Positions 53,848 through 61,997 of a stretch of DNA of 64,000 bases are shown here, piece after piece. Each line of letters begins with the position of its first letter. Position 1 is the stretch's first letter. The position numbers and the translations under genes are program-made. The notes below the pieces were generated by a model. It was given only the letters and a program-made list of their open reading frames with translations, made no database searches and was not told the origin of the DNA. Source of the DNA: DATBRC01 sp036560485 (GTDB lineage: Bacteria > Pseudomonadota > Gammaproteobacteria > Burkholderiales > Burkholderiaceae_D); NCBI GenBank assembly GCA_036560485.1, contig DATBRC010000054.1:62001-126000 (forward strand), written 5' to 3'.

Positions 53848-54912
53848 TTACTCTTCAACGTCTTTTAATCGACGTTGCTTGACGGCCTCAGCCAATCCTT
53901 CCAACACGCCAATACTGTCATCCCAGCTAATGCACCCATCTGTAACGGATTGACCATAAGTCAATTCTTTTCCCGGAACCAGGTCTTGCCGTCCACCTAC
54001 CAAATGCGACTCGATCATCACACCAACGATACGGTCATCACCGCCTGCTATTTGTCGGGCGATATCAGCGCATACCGGGATTTGATTTTCGGGCTTCTTG
54101 GAACTATTCGCATGCGATGCATCGATCATCAAACGCGATGCGAGACCATTGGCAGCGATGTCGATGCATGCTGCATCAACACTGGCGGCATCATAGTTAG
54201 GCGCCTTGCCGCCGCGCAGAATGATATGGCAATCTTCATTGCCATTGGTCGACACAATCGCAGAGTGTCCGCCTTTTGTTACCGATAAAAAATGATGCGG
54301 CTGTGAAGCAGCCTTGATCGCATCCACCGCAATCTTGATATTGCCATCCGTGCCGTTTTTGAATCCAACCGGACAAGACAACCCGGATGCCAATTCACGA
54401 TGAACCTGTGACTCGGTCGTGCGTGCGCCAATCGCACCCCAGCTGATCAGATCGGCGACGTATTGCGGGCTGATCACATCGAGAAATTCTGTGCCGGCAG
54501 GTAAACCCAGTTCATTGATCTTCATCAGTAATTCGCGTGCCATGCGCAGCCCATCATTGATCCGGAAACTATTGTCCATATACGGATCATTGATCAGGCC
54601 TTTCCAGCCCACTGTGGTACGAGGCTTTTCGAAATACACGCGCATGATGATTTCCAATTCACCGGACAAACGCTCGCGCGCTTTGACCAAATGCTGTGCA
54701 TATTCCATTGCCGCTTTCGGATCATGAATCGAGCAAGGACCGATGACGACCATCAATCGATCGTCTTGACCGTGCAGAATACGATGCAATGCCGTGCGCG
54801 CATTGGCAGTCGTATTGCTCACCTTTTCCGAACAAGGAAATTCGCGTATCAAGTGCGATGGTGGCGTCAATTCTTTTAATTCTCGGATCCTCAGATCGTC
54901 GGTGCGTGGCAT
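53848..54912 (-). CDS. aroG: 3-deoxy-7-phosphoheptulonate (DAHP) synthase, type I
   Basis: This 354-residue enzyme starts the shikimate pathway from PEP and erythrose 4-phosphate. It matches the E. coli AroG/F/H class: VVIGPCSIHDPKAAMEYA, VYFEKPRTTVGWKGLINDP, GARTTESQVHRELASG and LMIDASHANSSK are catalytic segments. The ATG at 54912 has CTGGAGAAAG before it. A Phe/Tyr-rich leader ORF and a terminator hairpin lie upstream (55021-55092 and 54950-54975), so expression is probably controlled by attenuation responding to charged tRNA-Phe and tRNA-Tyr. This matches the pathway end products. Confidence 0.95.
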   Translation of the reverse strand: MPRTDDLRIRELKELTPPSHLIREFPCSEKVSNTTANARTALHRILHGQDDRLMVVIGPCSIHDPKAAMEYAQHLVKARERLSGELEIIMRVYFEKPRTTVGWKGLINDPYMDNSFRINDGLRMARELLMKINELGLPAGTEFLDVISPQYVADLISWGAIGARTTESQVHRELASGLSCPVGFKNGTDGNIKIAVDAIKAASQPHHFLSVTKGGHSAIVSTNGNEDCHIILRGGKAPNYDAASVDAACIDIAANGLASRLMIDASHANSSKKPENQIPVCADIARQIAGGDDRIVGVMIESHLVGGRQDLVPGKELTYGQSVTDGCISWDDSIGVLEGLAEAVKQRRLKDVEE

Positions 54913-54949
54913 GGCTTTCTCCAGTTAAATATTAAAATCGTATAAATAA

Positions 54950-54975
54950 AAAAACCGCCAACTCTGGCGGTTTTT
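54950..54975 (-). terminator. Attenuator (Rho-independent terminator) in the aroG leader
   Basis: On the minus strand AAAAACCGCCA pairs with TGGCGGTTTTT (11 bp) around the loop GAGT, followed by more T residues. It ends 37 bases before the aroG ATG. The 5' arm segment ACCGCC can also pair with GGCGGT in the leader ORF (55034-55039), so the terminator and an antiterminator are mutually exclusive. Confidence 0.85.
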
Positions 54976-55020
54976 AAGAAATTTGGTTTGTCTCGTTTAT
55001 CTTGTCGCTTTTACGTGAAC

Positions 55021-55092
55021 TTACCGCTTCTCCACCGCCGTTGGGCTGGAATAGCTAAAGTAAAAATAAAAGTGGAAGGATACGAAACGCAT
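55021..55092 (-). CDS. Phe/Tyr-rich leader peptide of aroG
   Basis: This 23-codon ORF (ATG at 55090-55092, stop TAA) reads MRFVSFHFYFYFSYSS and ends PTAVEKR. Residues 3-14 hold five Phe and three Tyr. It precedes the aroG attenuator by 45 bases. Its codons 18-20 contain GGCGGT, which can pair with the 5' arm of the terminator. A ribosome stalled at Phe or Tyr codons would leave GGCGGT free; a ribosome reaching the stop codon would cover it. The ribosome binding site (GGATTGAG, about 9 bases before) is weak. The layout matches known leader peptides of pheA or trp operons. Confidence 0.85.
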   Translation of the reverse strand: MRFVSFHFYFYFSYSSPTAVEKR

Positions 55093-55221
55093 GTTTTTTA
55101 CTCAATCCAAATCAAACATGAAGTCATATTGCAATAAATCAGCCAATTTGGCAAGTATAAGCGTCCGGCCTGCATAAACTTGCCAAAAATCCAGTTCCAT
55201 CTTGCAAATGAACAAAACTTG

Positions 55222-56682
55222 CTACGCAGTGCCACCGACCGTTACGCCATCAATCCGCAACGTCGGCTGCCCTACGCCGACCGGTACACTTTGTCCTTCT
55301 TTGCCGCACACACCGACGCCGGAATCCAGCCGCATGTCATTGCCAATCATCGATACACGATTGAGCACATCAGGTCCATTGCCGATCAAGGTCGCGCCTT
55401 TGACCGGATAGGTAACCTTGCCGTCTTCAATCATGTAGGCTTCGCTCGCCGAGAATACAAACTTGCCGTTAGTGATGTCGACTTGCCCACCACCGAAGTT
55501 GACCGCATACAATCCGTTTTTAACCGATGCCAGAATTTCAGCCGGATCTTTATCACCAGCCAGCATATACGTGTTTGTCATGCGCGGCATCGGCAAGTGC
55601 GCAAATGATTCACGACGCGCATTGCCTGTGATCGGCATGTTCATCAGACGCGCATTCATCGTGTCCTGAATATATCCCTTCAATATGCCGTCTTCGATCA
55701 ACGTCGTGCATTGCGTCGGATTACCTTCGTCATCCATATTCAGTGAACCGCGGCGATCCGCAATCGTGCCATCGTCCACCACGGTGACGCCTTTGGCAGC
55801 AACCCGCTCACCGATACGACCTGAGAAAGTGCTGGAACCTTTGCGATTAAAGTCGCCTTCCAGTCCATGCCCAATCGCTTCATGCAACAACACACCAGGC
55901 CAGCCAGGGCCGAGCACGACTGTCATTGGACCGGCCGGAGCAGGACGCGCATCGAGATTGACCAACGCTGAATTGACTGCTTCGGTTGCATATTTTTCCA
56001 GCAATGCATCGCTGAAATAATCATAGCTATAACGTCCGCCGCCACCACTGGAACCGGTCTCGCGACGACCATCCTGTTCCGCAATGACGGTGATGGAAAC
56101 ACGCACCAATGGTCGAATATCAGCCGCCAATACGCCATCACTACGCACCACCAGCACAACATCATATTCACCGGCAAGGCCTGCCATGACCTGTACAACA
56201 CGCGGATCTTTGGCGCGTGCGATGCGTTCGATTTTTTCCAGCAATTTCACTTTCTGTGTTGCGTCCAGCGAAGCAAGCGGATCATGCGGCATATACAACG
56301 ACCGGCCGACATTGGATTGGATCGACGATGCCAATTTGACTTTGCCTGCGCCTTGACGCGCGATGGTACGTGTCGCAGCAGCCGCTTCCAGCAATGCGCT
56401 TTCGGAGATTTCATCCGAATACGAGAACGCCGTTTTATCGCCAGACACCGCACGCACGCCGACACCTTGATCGATCGAAAAACTGCCCGTCTTTACGATG
56501 CCTTCTTCCAGACTCCAGCCTTCATTTTTCGTGAATTGAAAATACAAATCGGCATAATCGACCTTGTGAGTAAACATCGCACCCAAGACTTTTATCAATT
56601 TGCTTTCATCCAAACCAAAAGGTGTCAACAAGATATCGCGCGCAATCGCCAGCGTAGGAAGGTTCGATTCAAATGGATTCAT
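55222..56682 (-). CDS. tldD: TldD metalloprotease subunit
   Basis: This 486-residue protein is the TldD half of the TldD/TldE (PmbA) protease that degrades unfolded or small peptides. The zinc site is in LLHEAIGHGLEGDFNRKGSS (HExxxH). GGGQVDITNGKFVFSASEAY and NGPDVLNRVSMIGNDMRLDS are conserved C-terminal segments. It follows the nitrilase-family gene on the same strand. Confidence 0.94.
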   Translation of the reverse strand: MNPFESNLPTLAIARDILLTPFGLDESKLIKVLGAMFTHKVDYADLYFQFTKNEGWSLEEGIVKTGSFSIDQGVGVRAVSGDKTAFSYSDEISESALLEAAAATRTIARQGAGKVKLASSIQSNVGRSLYMPHDPLASLDATQKVKLLEKIERIARAKDPRVVQVMAGLAGEYDVVLVVRSDGVLAADIRPLVRVSITVIAEQDGRRETGSSGGGGRYSYDYFSDALLEKYATEAVNSALVNLDARPAPAGPMTVVLGPGWPGVLLHEAIGHGLEGDFNRKGSSTFSGRIGERVAAKGVTVVDDGTIADRRGSLNMDDEGNPTQCTTLIEDGILKGYIQDTMNARLMNMPITGNARRESFAHLPMPRMTNTYMLAGDKDPAEILASVKNGLYAVNFGGGQVDITNGKFVFSASEAYMIEDGKVTYPVKGATLIGNGPDVLNRVSMIGNDMRLDSGVGVCGKEGQSVPVGVGQPTLRIDGVTVGGTA

Positions 56683-56806
56683 GTGTTTGATATTCGCGAT
56701 GCAAAGTCGCGTTATTAATTGATACAGAGTTAGTTAAGAAAAATCATGCTTAATGCCGAGATTGTAAAACATTCGGCTAACTGCCGTAATTTATGAAAAA
56801 ACACAC

Positions 56807-57622
56807 TTATAATTTGCGATGCTTCAACGCAGGCAAATTTTCTCGCACCTGCTGAAGATGATGGGGATCAATATCGCCAATTACAACCCCCTCTCCTTCA
56901 GCCAACTCAGCGATGATCTCACCCCACGGATCAATCAACATGCTGTGCCCCCAAGTGCGGCGGCCATTTTGATGAACGCCTCCTTGTGCCGACGCAAGAA
57001 CATAACACTGATTCTCGATCGCGCGTGCCTTGAGCAAAATTTCCCAATGCGCCTTGCCGGTCGTATAGGTAAATGCAGCCGGCACCACGATCAAAGCACA
57101 ATCACCCATTGCGCGATACAGTTCCGGAAAGCGCAAGTCATAACAAACCGACAGACCAACCTTGCCGAATGGCGCATCGAAAGTTTTCACCGCATCACCA
57201 TGCACGATGGTACGCGCCTCATCATACGACTCATCGCCTTTGGCAAAGCTGAACAAATGAATCTTGTCGTAATGCACAACACGTTCGCCAGCTGGGTTGT
57301 AGACCATGACCGTATTGAGGACCTTGTTTGCTTCCGGTGCAACCATCGGCAACGTGCCGCCGATCAACCAGATTTTATGCGCACGCGCACTGTCCGACAT
57401 GAAAGCCTGAATCGGGCCACGATCCAATTGCTCCGCGTGCTCGACTTTGTCCGCTTCATGCATCCCCATGATAGGCCAGTACTCAGGCAACAAAACCAAT
57501 TGCGCGCCTTGTTGTGCTGCTTTCGCTATCAGGCGCTGCGTACTCGCCATATTTTGCTCCACGTCAGGCGTGGATACCATTTGCACAGCAGCGATTCTGG
57601 TCATTGAATTTACCGCGTTCAT
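56807..57622 (-). CDS. Carbon-nitrogen hydrolase, Nit1/deaminated-glutathione amidase-like
   Basis: This 271-residue enzyme has the nitrilase-fold triad: Glu in LLPEYWPIMG, Lys in VHYDKIHLF and Cys in GLSVCYDLRFPELYRAM. Nit1-type relatives repair deaminated glutathione. The start at 57622 overlaps the stop of the YhdP gene by four bases (57619-57622), so translation is coupled; an alternative ATG six codons later is also possible. Confidence 0.9.
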   Translation of the reverse strand: MNAVNSMTRIAAVQMVSTPDVEQNMASTQRLIAKAAQQGAQLVLLPEYWPIMGMHEADKVEHAEQLDRGPIQAFMSDSARAHKIWLIGGTLPMVAPEANKVLNTVMVYNPAGERVVHYDKIHLFSFAKGDESYDEARTIVHGDAVKTFDAPFGKVGLSVCYDLRFPELYRAMGDCALIVVPAAFTYTTGKAHWEILLKARAIENQCYVLASAQGGVHQNGRRTWGHSMLIDPWGEIIAELAEGEGVVIGDIDPHHLQQVRENLPALKHRKL

Positions 57623-60600
57623 TGCGGGACTCCTTCAACATTCGAGCTAACAGTGGGCGATGTAACATCTTTGGCTGTTCCGCCTGATTTACGGTCGAGC
57701 TCATTGATCACCGGATTATTCCATGGGCCCGTTATTCGATATTCGCGCGTCAACGCACGTGTCAATGGCGCCCTGAAGAATAATTGCGCAAGGAATGAGC
57801 TTACGCCAACCACCGGATTCACCAACAAATAAGCTACCGATGCTGCTCCCACATTCACGTCAGGCAACAAAATAACATGCAGGTCCGTCGTTTCCTTGAG
57901 CAAATCGGCAGTCCCCTCTATCGCTACAGTAGCACTGACACTCTTCATCTTGAAACTATCCGTTTTCAATACACCGTGATTGACATCCGCATGTGCAGCG
58001 ACACTATCAAATGCAAAACCTTCCGAAAATACATCCCGAAAATCCAGTAAAAGCCGACGCGGCAATGATTGCAAACTCAACACGCCCAGCAATTTTGCTG
58101 CACTCGGATCGACCTTCAAAAATTGTGCCGACTTCAGATCTAAATCCAGGCCACCCGATAACGAAGCCATATCAAACGAAAACGGCAAACCTTTCCAGCT
58201 GATGTCACCACTCATCTTGCCTTTGCCATTGCGCAGAATATTAGGAAATCCCAATCTTTCCAACAATTTTCCGGCATCGAATATATCGAGCTGATAAACC
58301 AGATTGGAATCGTTTTCGCCATCCTTGAAACTCCACTTGCCGGTTGCCGACAATTCACCATCCGGATTAATGATCGAGAGTTTTTTGATGCGCCATTCGC
58401 GCGATGCGAAAGCAAAAGCATTATTGGCAGCAAGTTCAAGGTGTCCGAATTTTTTCCCGGCCAGTTCAAAATTTTCCGCAACTACATCCAAGGCAGGTAT
58501 TTGAGTAGAAGTTTTTTTACCGGCCAACAAATCGGTTACACCCGATGTGGCCGATTGCGGAATAATCAGCGATGTCAAACGCGCCGTCACTTTTCCCATG
58601 CTGCGACCGGACGGCGACTCATTCCAGGTGACGTAGCCGGAGACCTGTTCGGAATCAATATTGGACTGCCACATTCCTTTTAAATGAGAAGCGCCGACCA
58701 CAACGTTATCAAGCTTCCTGCCCAACAACATTAATTCTTCAGACCGTGCGGCTACGACATCGGGCACAATATACTGCGCTACAGTGGGTGCTTCTTCTTG
58801 CCCGGCACCGCTCTTGTCGTTTCCGACAATCTGATCGACAAAATTACTCCATGCATCCAGATCCAGCGTTCTCAAATTCACATTCGCCAGCAGCCCGCTG
58901 TCGGGCAATGCAGGCGGCGCATTGAAACCGATACCACCACGCATAACGCGCCAACCTGCATTTTTTTCGATTGATTTTTGGCGCAGGTAGTGCGCTGTAA
59001 TCATCGGTCCAAGCGCGACTCTGATCTCATCTTGCGAAGGTGCGCCGTCAACCGATGGCACGCCATTCAGTTCAAATCTCAACGGCAAGTGTTCGTTCAT
59101 CGTCTTGCGCAACGGCACAGGCAGATCAAGCGCCATGCCTTGCAGGGTTGAATCGACGATGATTTCGGGCTGACGTTTCTTGATGTTGATCTGTGCGCTA
59201 AAACGCGTGCTGCCGCTGAGATGCTGAGCAAATCGTTGTGCCGCAGGAGCGGTATAGGTTTTACGCAAGCCTTCGGCTGAGACGCCGCCATCTGCCTTCA
59301 AACGAATCGTACCGTCATGTTGCGTACCACCGGAGATCGCAAACGGAAGACCCAGTAAATTCGCCTTGATGGCGGGTAAATTAATTCCCTGTTCATTGAA
59401 CTCGAGTGTGCCGGTGGTAAGCAGCAATGGCGGCATGCCATCTTGTAATGTTATATCGTTTTTATCAAAGTGCAGGTCGCCTTGCACCTTGCTATCCACT
59501 ATATGCATCAGGGGCAATTGCAGCTTCAGTCCCAGGGTCGCATTCCCTGTCGCCGCAACATCGTTTGTAAAATGTCCGATCCAACGCGCAACCGGACTGT
59601 CTTTCGTGAATTTGACAATGTTCTGCAATGCGCCGAGCGCCACGCCGTCGACACTCAATTGCATATCCGGCGACCACAAGTCCGGTATGACCGCCTTTAC
59701 CTTCGACAAGTCGGCACCTGATGTTTTTGCGCTTGCGGCTTTCACTTCCAATCTAGTGCGATCAAATGTTATGGTGCCATTGATATCGGTGATAGCAGGC
59801 CATAGAGGCGAAGTGCCTTCTTCATCCAGCAAGCCTGGGGCATAGTTCAACTTTGCATTCTCGATTCTTCCCGTTGCGCTGAATTCGCCTATCGATTTTG
59901 CAGTCTGCTTTTTATCGGTCGATGCGGCGGCCCGGAACGGAAAGTTGGCAAGATCGCCCTGCAGTCGAATAGTCGCATCTTTCAACTTGCCGTCTTCCAA
60001 AGCGCCAATCAGCCATTTGCGTGTCTTCTCCGGTGTTTGCAAAGGAAGCACACGATTGATTTTTTTCAAATCAAATTCATAAATTCTTCCCGCCATATCA
60101 ATCGTGCCGACAGATTGAGCGCCTTGCCGTTGGGTTGACATCTGATGCGTTCCCCACAGCGATGCTCGCAAACCCTCTTGCGCAATATCGAGTTGTTGAA
60201 GCTGAATAAAAATCTGATTTTGCGGTTGGAATGCCCAGCTCGCACGCATGTTCAATTGGTCAAACGGCATGACAGGATCGATAAAATATCCCGGAAGAAG
60301 CAACTTGAATTTGGGGGATTTCAAATTGACCGAACCGCTATGATCGTCGGCATCAATGGAACCGGTCAGATTCTCAAATCCGGACGTGGCGATCTGAGCC
60401 GACGCCACTGGAACAACACCATTCTGTGTCGGCGCCTGATGCGTAACCGGCGCATTCAAACTCAAACCGACAAAATTACCTTTGACGTGATAAGAAGATA
60501 TTTGCGGATAGGTGCCTTGCCATTGGACTGAAAAATCTTTTACTTGTCCACGCGGCGCATAATCGACCAACATCTGTCGCTGCGCCGCCGGCAAAGGCAA

Positions 60601-61833
60601 ATGCTCGGCAAATTTTGCCAGCGTACGCAAGTCTAATGACTTCGCTTGAATTTGAATTTTTTCCTGCTGATTGTTTTTGGCAGGCGTATAACTCTCGCTT
60701 AATGTGGTTGCCGGAAAAACCAAACCATCGCTTGTGGCAAACGAAAAGTCCGTCAACGAAACAGAATGCCCTTGCCGACCCAATGTAGGGACGGCATCTG
60801 TGCTTGTGCCGTCGACCTCTTCACGTATCGATACACGTCCATTTACCCGCACCAGATCCAGAGGCAGCACATCTTTACTCAAACGTGTCGCCACATTGAC
60901 GAGCGTCAGATCTGCTGTGAAGTTGACCACTTTTGCATAATCAAATTTTAACCACGCAAATACCGCTCCTTCGCCCTTCTGTAATTCAATCGGATAATTG
61001 ACATAGGGTTTCCAAACCGTCAGGTCGGCCTTCTCCAGCCCGACATACACTTCACCTTTCCAGCGTTTGAAATCAGAAATCTGTTTTGAAAAACGCGGAT
61101 GCTCAAAGTCGGCGCGAATATCAAGCGGTGCTGCAAACGATGCAGGCGGAATCGCCTTGAGTGCAAGCTGATGATGCCGCCAATTGTTACGCAGTACCAG
61201 ATTCACGCCCGTCAATGCCAATTCCGGTGCGCCGCGCTTGCCATCATTCCAACGCAATCGCCCATCGTGAATTGCAATTTCATTTTGCGACAATATCCAA
61301 TCCACACCTTTGCCATCACCGGTCTTTTGCGTATCGATAAAAATACCGGCAACATATAAATTGCCGTTCGCATCGCGCCGGATATCCATGTCCGGTTGAT
61401 TGATCTCAAGCTTGTGCAATCGCACATCGGCGACCATCACCGACCACCACGATAAGGTTGCGGAGACATTCGGCAATGTCAAAGCCGGTTGGCCGTTCTG
61501 ATCGTGGATCACCACATTATTGAGCGACAGATAAGGCCGCAAGCCGTGCCAGGATGCCTGAATCGTCGAAATCGAAACCGGTTTGCCAAGGGCCTTGCTG
61601 GCAACCTGTTCAATGTCGCCCTTGTATTGAGAAATGTTGGGCAATATGGAATAGCGCAGCGTCAATAGCAATATGCAAAAAATGAAATAAGCTGCTATCA
61701 ATAGCTTGAATACTGCGCCAAGCGTATGGTGAGTTGCAATATTGAAGTAACGATAGCCTTCCTTGATCGCGCGCCAGAAAAAGGCAAAGCGATTTTTTGC
61801 TGAAGAGAGGTTGTCTTGAATCGTGGACATCAA
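57619..61833 (-). CDS. yhdP: YhdP-family AsmA-like protein
   Basis: This 1404-residue protein has an N-terminal membrane anchor (VFKLLIAAYFIFCILLLTL) and a very long periplasmic region of the AsmA/DUF3971 type that should form a beta-groove bridge for phospholipid transport to the outer membrane. The C-terminal part (LLGVLSLQSLPRRLLLDFRDVF, in part; VGASSFLAQLFFRAP-like end) is typical. It is of the usual length (about 1270-1400). It is coupled to the nitrilase-family gene and faces glnE divergently. Confidence 0.92.
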   Translation of the reverse strand: MMSTIQDNLSSAKNRFAFFWRAIKEGYRYFNIATHHTLGAVFKLLIAAYFIFCILLLTLRYSILPNISQYKGDIEQVASKALGKPVSISTIQASWHGLRPYLSLNNVVIHDQNGQPALTLPNVSATLSWWSVMVADVRLHKLEINQPDMDIRRDANGNLYVAGIFIDTQKTGDGKGVDWILSQNEIAIHDGRLRWNDGKRGAPELALTGVNLVLRNNWRHHQLALKAIPPASFAAPLDIRADFEHPRFSKQISDFKRWKGEVYVGLEKADLTVWKPYVNYPIELQKGEGAVFAWLKFDYAKVVNFTADLTLVNVATRLSKDVLPLDLVRVNGRVSIREEVDGTSTDAVPTLGRQGHSVSLTDFSFATSDGLVFPATTLSESYTPAKNNQQEKIQIQAKSLDLRTLAKFAEHLPLPAAQRQMLVDYAPRGQVKDFSVQWQGTYPQISSYHVKGNFVGLSLNAPVTHQAPTQNGVVPVASAQIATSGFENLTGSIDADDHSGSVNLKSPKFKLLLPGYFIDPVMPFDQLNMRASWAFQPQNQIFIQLQQLDIAQEGLRASLWGTHQMSTQRQGAQSVGTIDMAGRIYEFDLKKINRVLPLQTPEKTRKWLIGALEDGKLKDATIRLQGDLANFPFRAAASTDKKQTAKSIGEFSATGRIENAKLNYAPGLLDEEGTSPLWPAITDINGTITFDRTRLEVKAASAKTSGADLSKVKAVIPDLWSPDMQLSVDGVALGALQNIVKFTKDSPVARWIGHFTNDVAATGNATLGLKLQLPLMHIVDSKVQGDLHFDKNDITLQDGMPPLLLTTGTLEFNEQGINLPAIKANLLGLPFAISGGTQHDGTIRLKADGGVSAEGLRKTYTAPAAQRFAQHLSGSTRFSAQINIKKRQPEIIVDSTLQGMALDLPVPLRKTMNEHLPLRFELNGVPSVDGAPSQDEIRVALGPMITAHYLRQKSIEKNAGWRVMRGGIGFNAPPALPDSGLLANVNLRTLDLDAWSNFVDQIVGNDKSGAGQEEAPTVAQYIVPDVVAARSEELMLLGRKLDNVVVGASHLKGMWQSNIDSEQVSGYVTWNESPSGRSMGKVTARLTSLIIPQSATSGVTDLLAGKKTSTQIPALDVVAENFELAGKKFGHLELAANNAFAFASREWRIKKLSIINPDGELSATGKWSFKDGENDSNLVYQLDIFDAGKLLERLGFPNILRNGKGKMSGDISWKGLPFSFDMASLSGGLDLDLKSAQFLKVDPSAAKLLGVLSLQSLPRRLLLDFRDVFSEGFAFDSVAAHADVNHGVLKTDSFKMKSVSATVAIEGTADLLKETTDLHVILLPDVNVGAASVAYLLVNPVVGVSSFLAQLFFRAPLTRALTREYRITGPWNNPVINELDRKSGGTAKDVTSPTVSSNVEGVPQ

Positions 61834-61997
61834 TCAGATATGTGAATATACAAAAATAAGGCTTCAAATTTGCACAGATACCCGTATGTTCGCATGGATA
61901 TCGGCTTTTGTACCTGAAAATCAGCCTAAAATAACCCTTGCCTTGATTGAATGACTCAATGTAGAGCCCATTCAACTAATCCGGAGATCTTTCGCTT

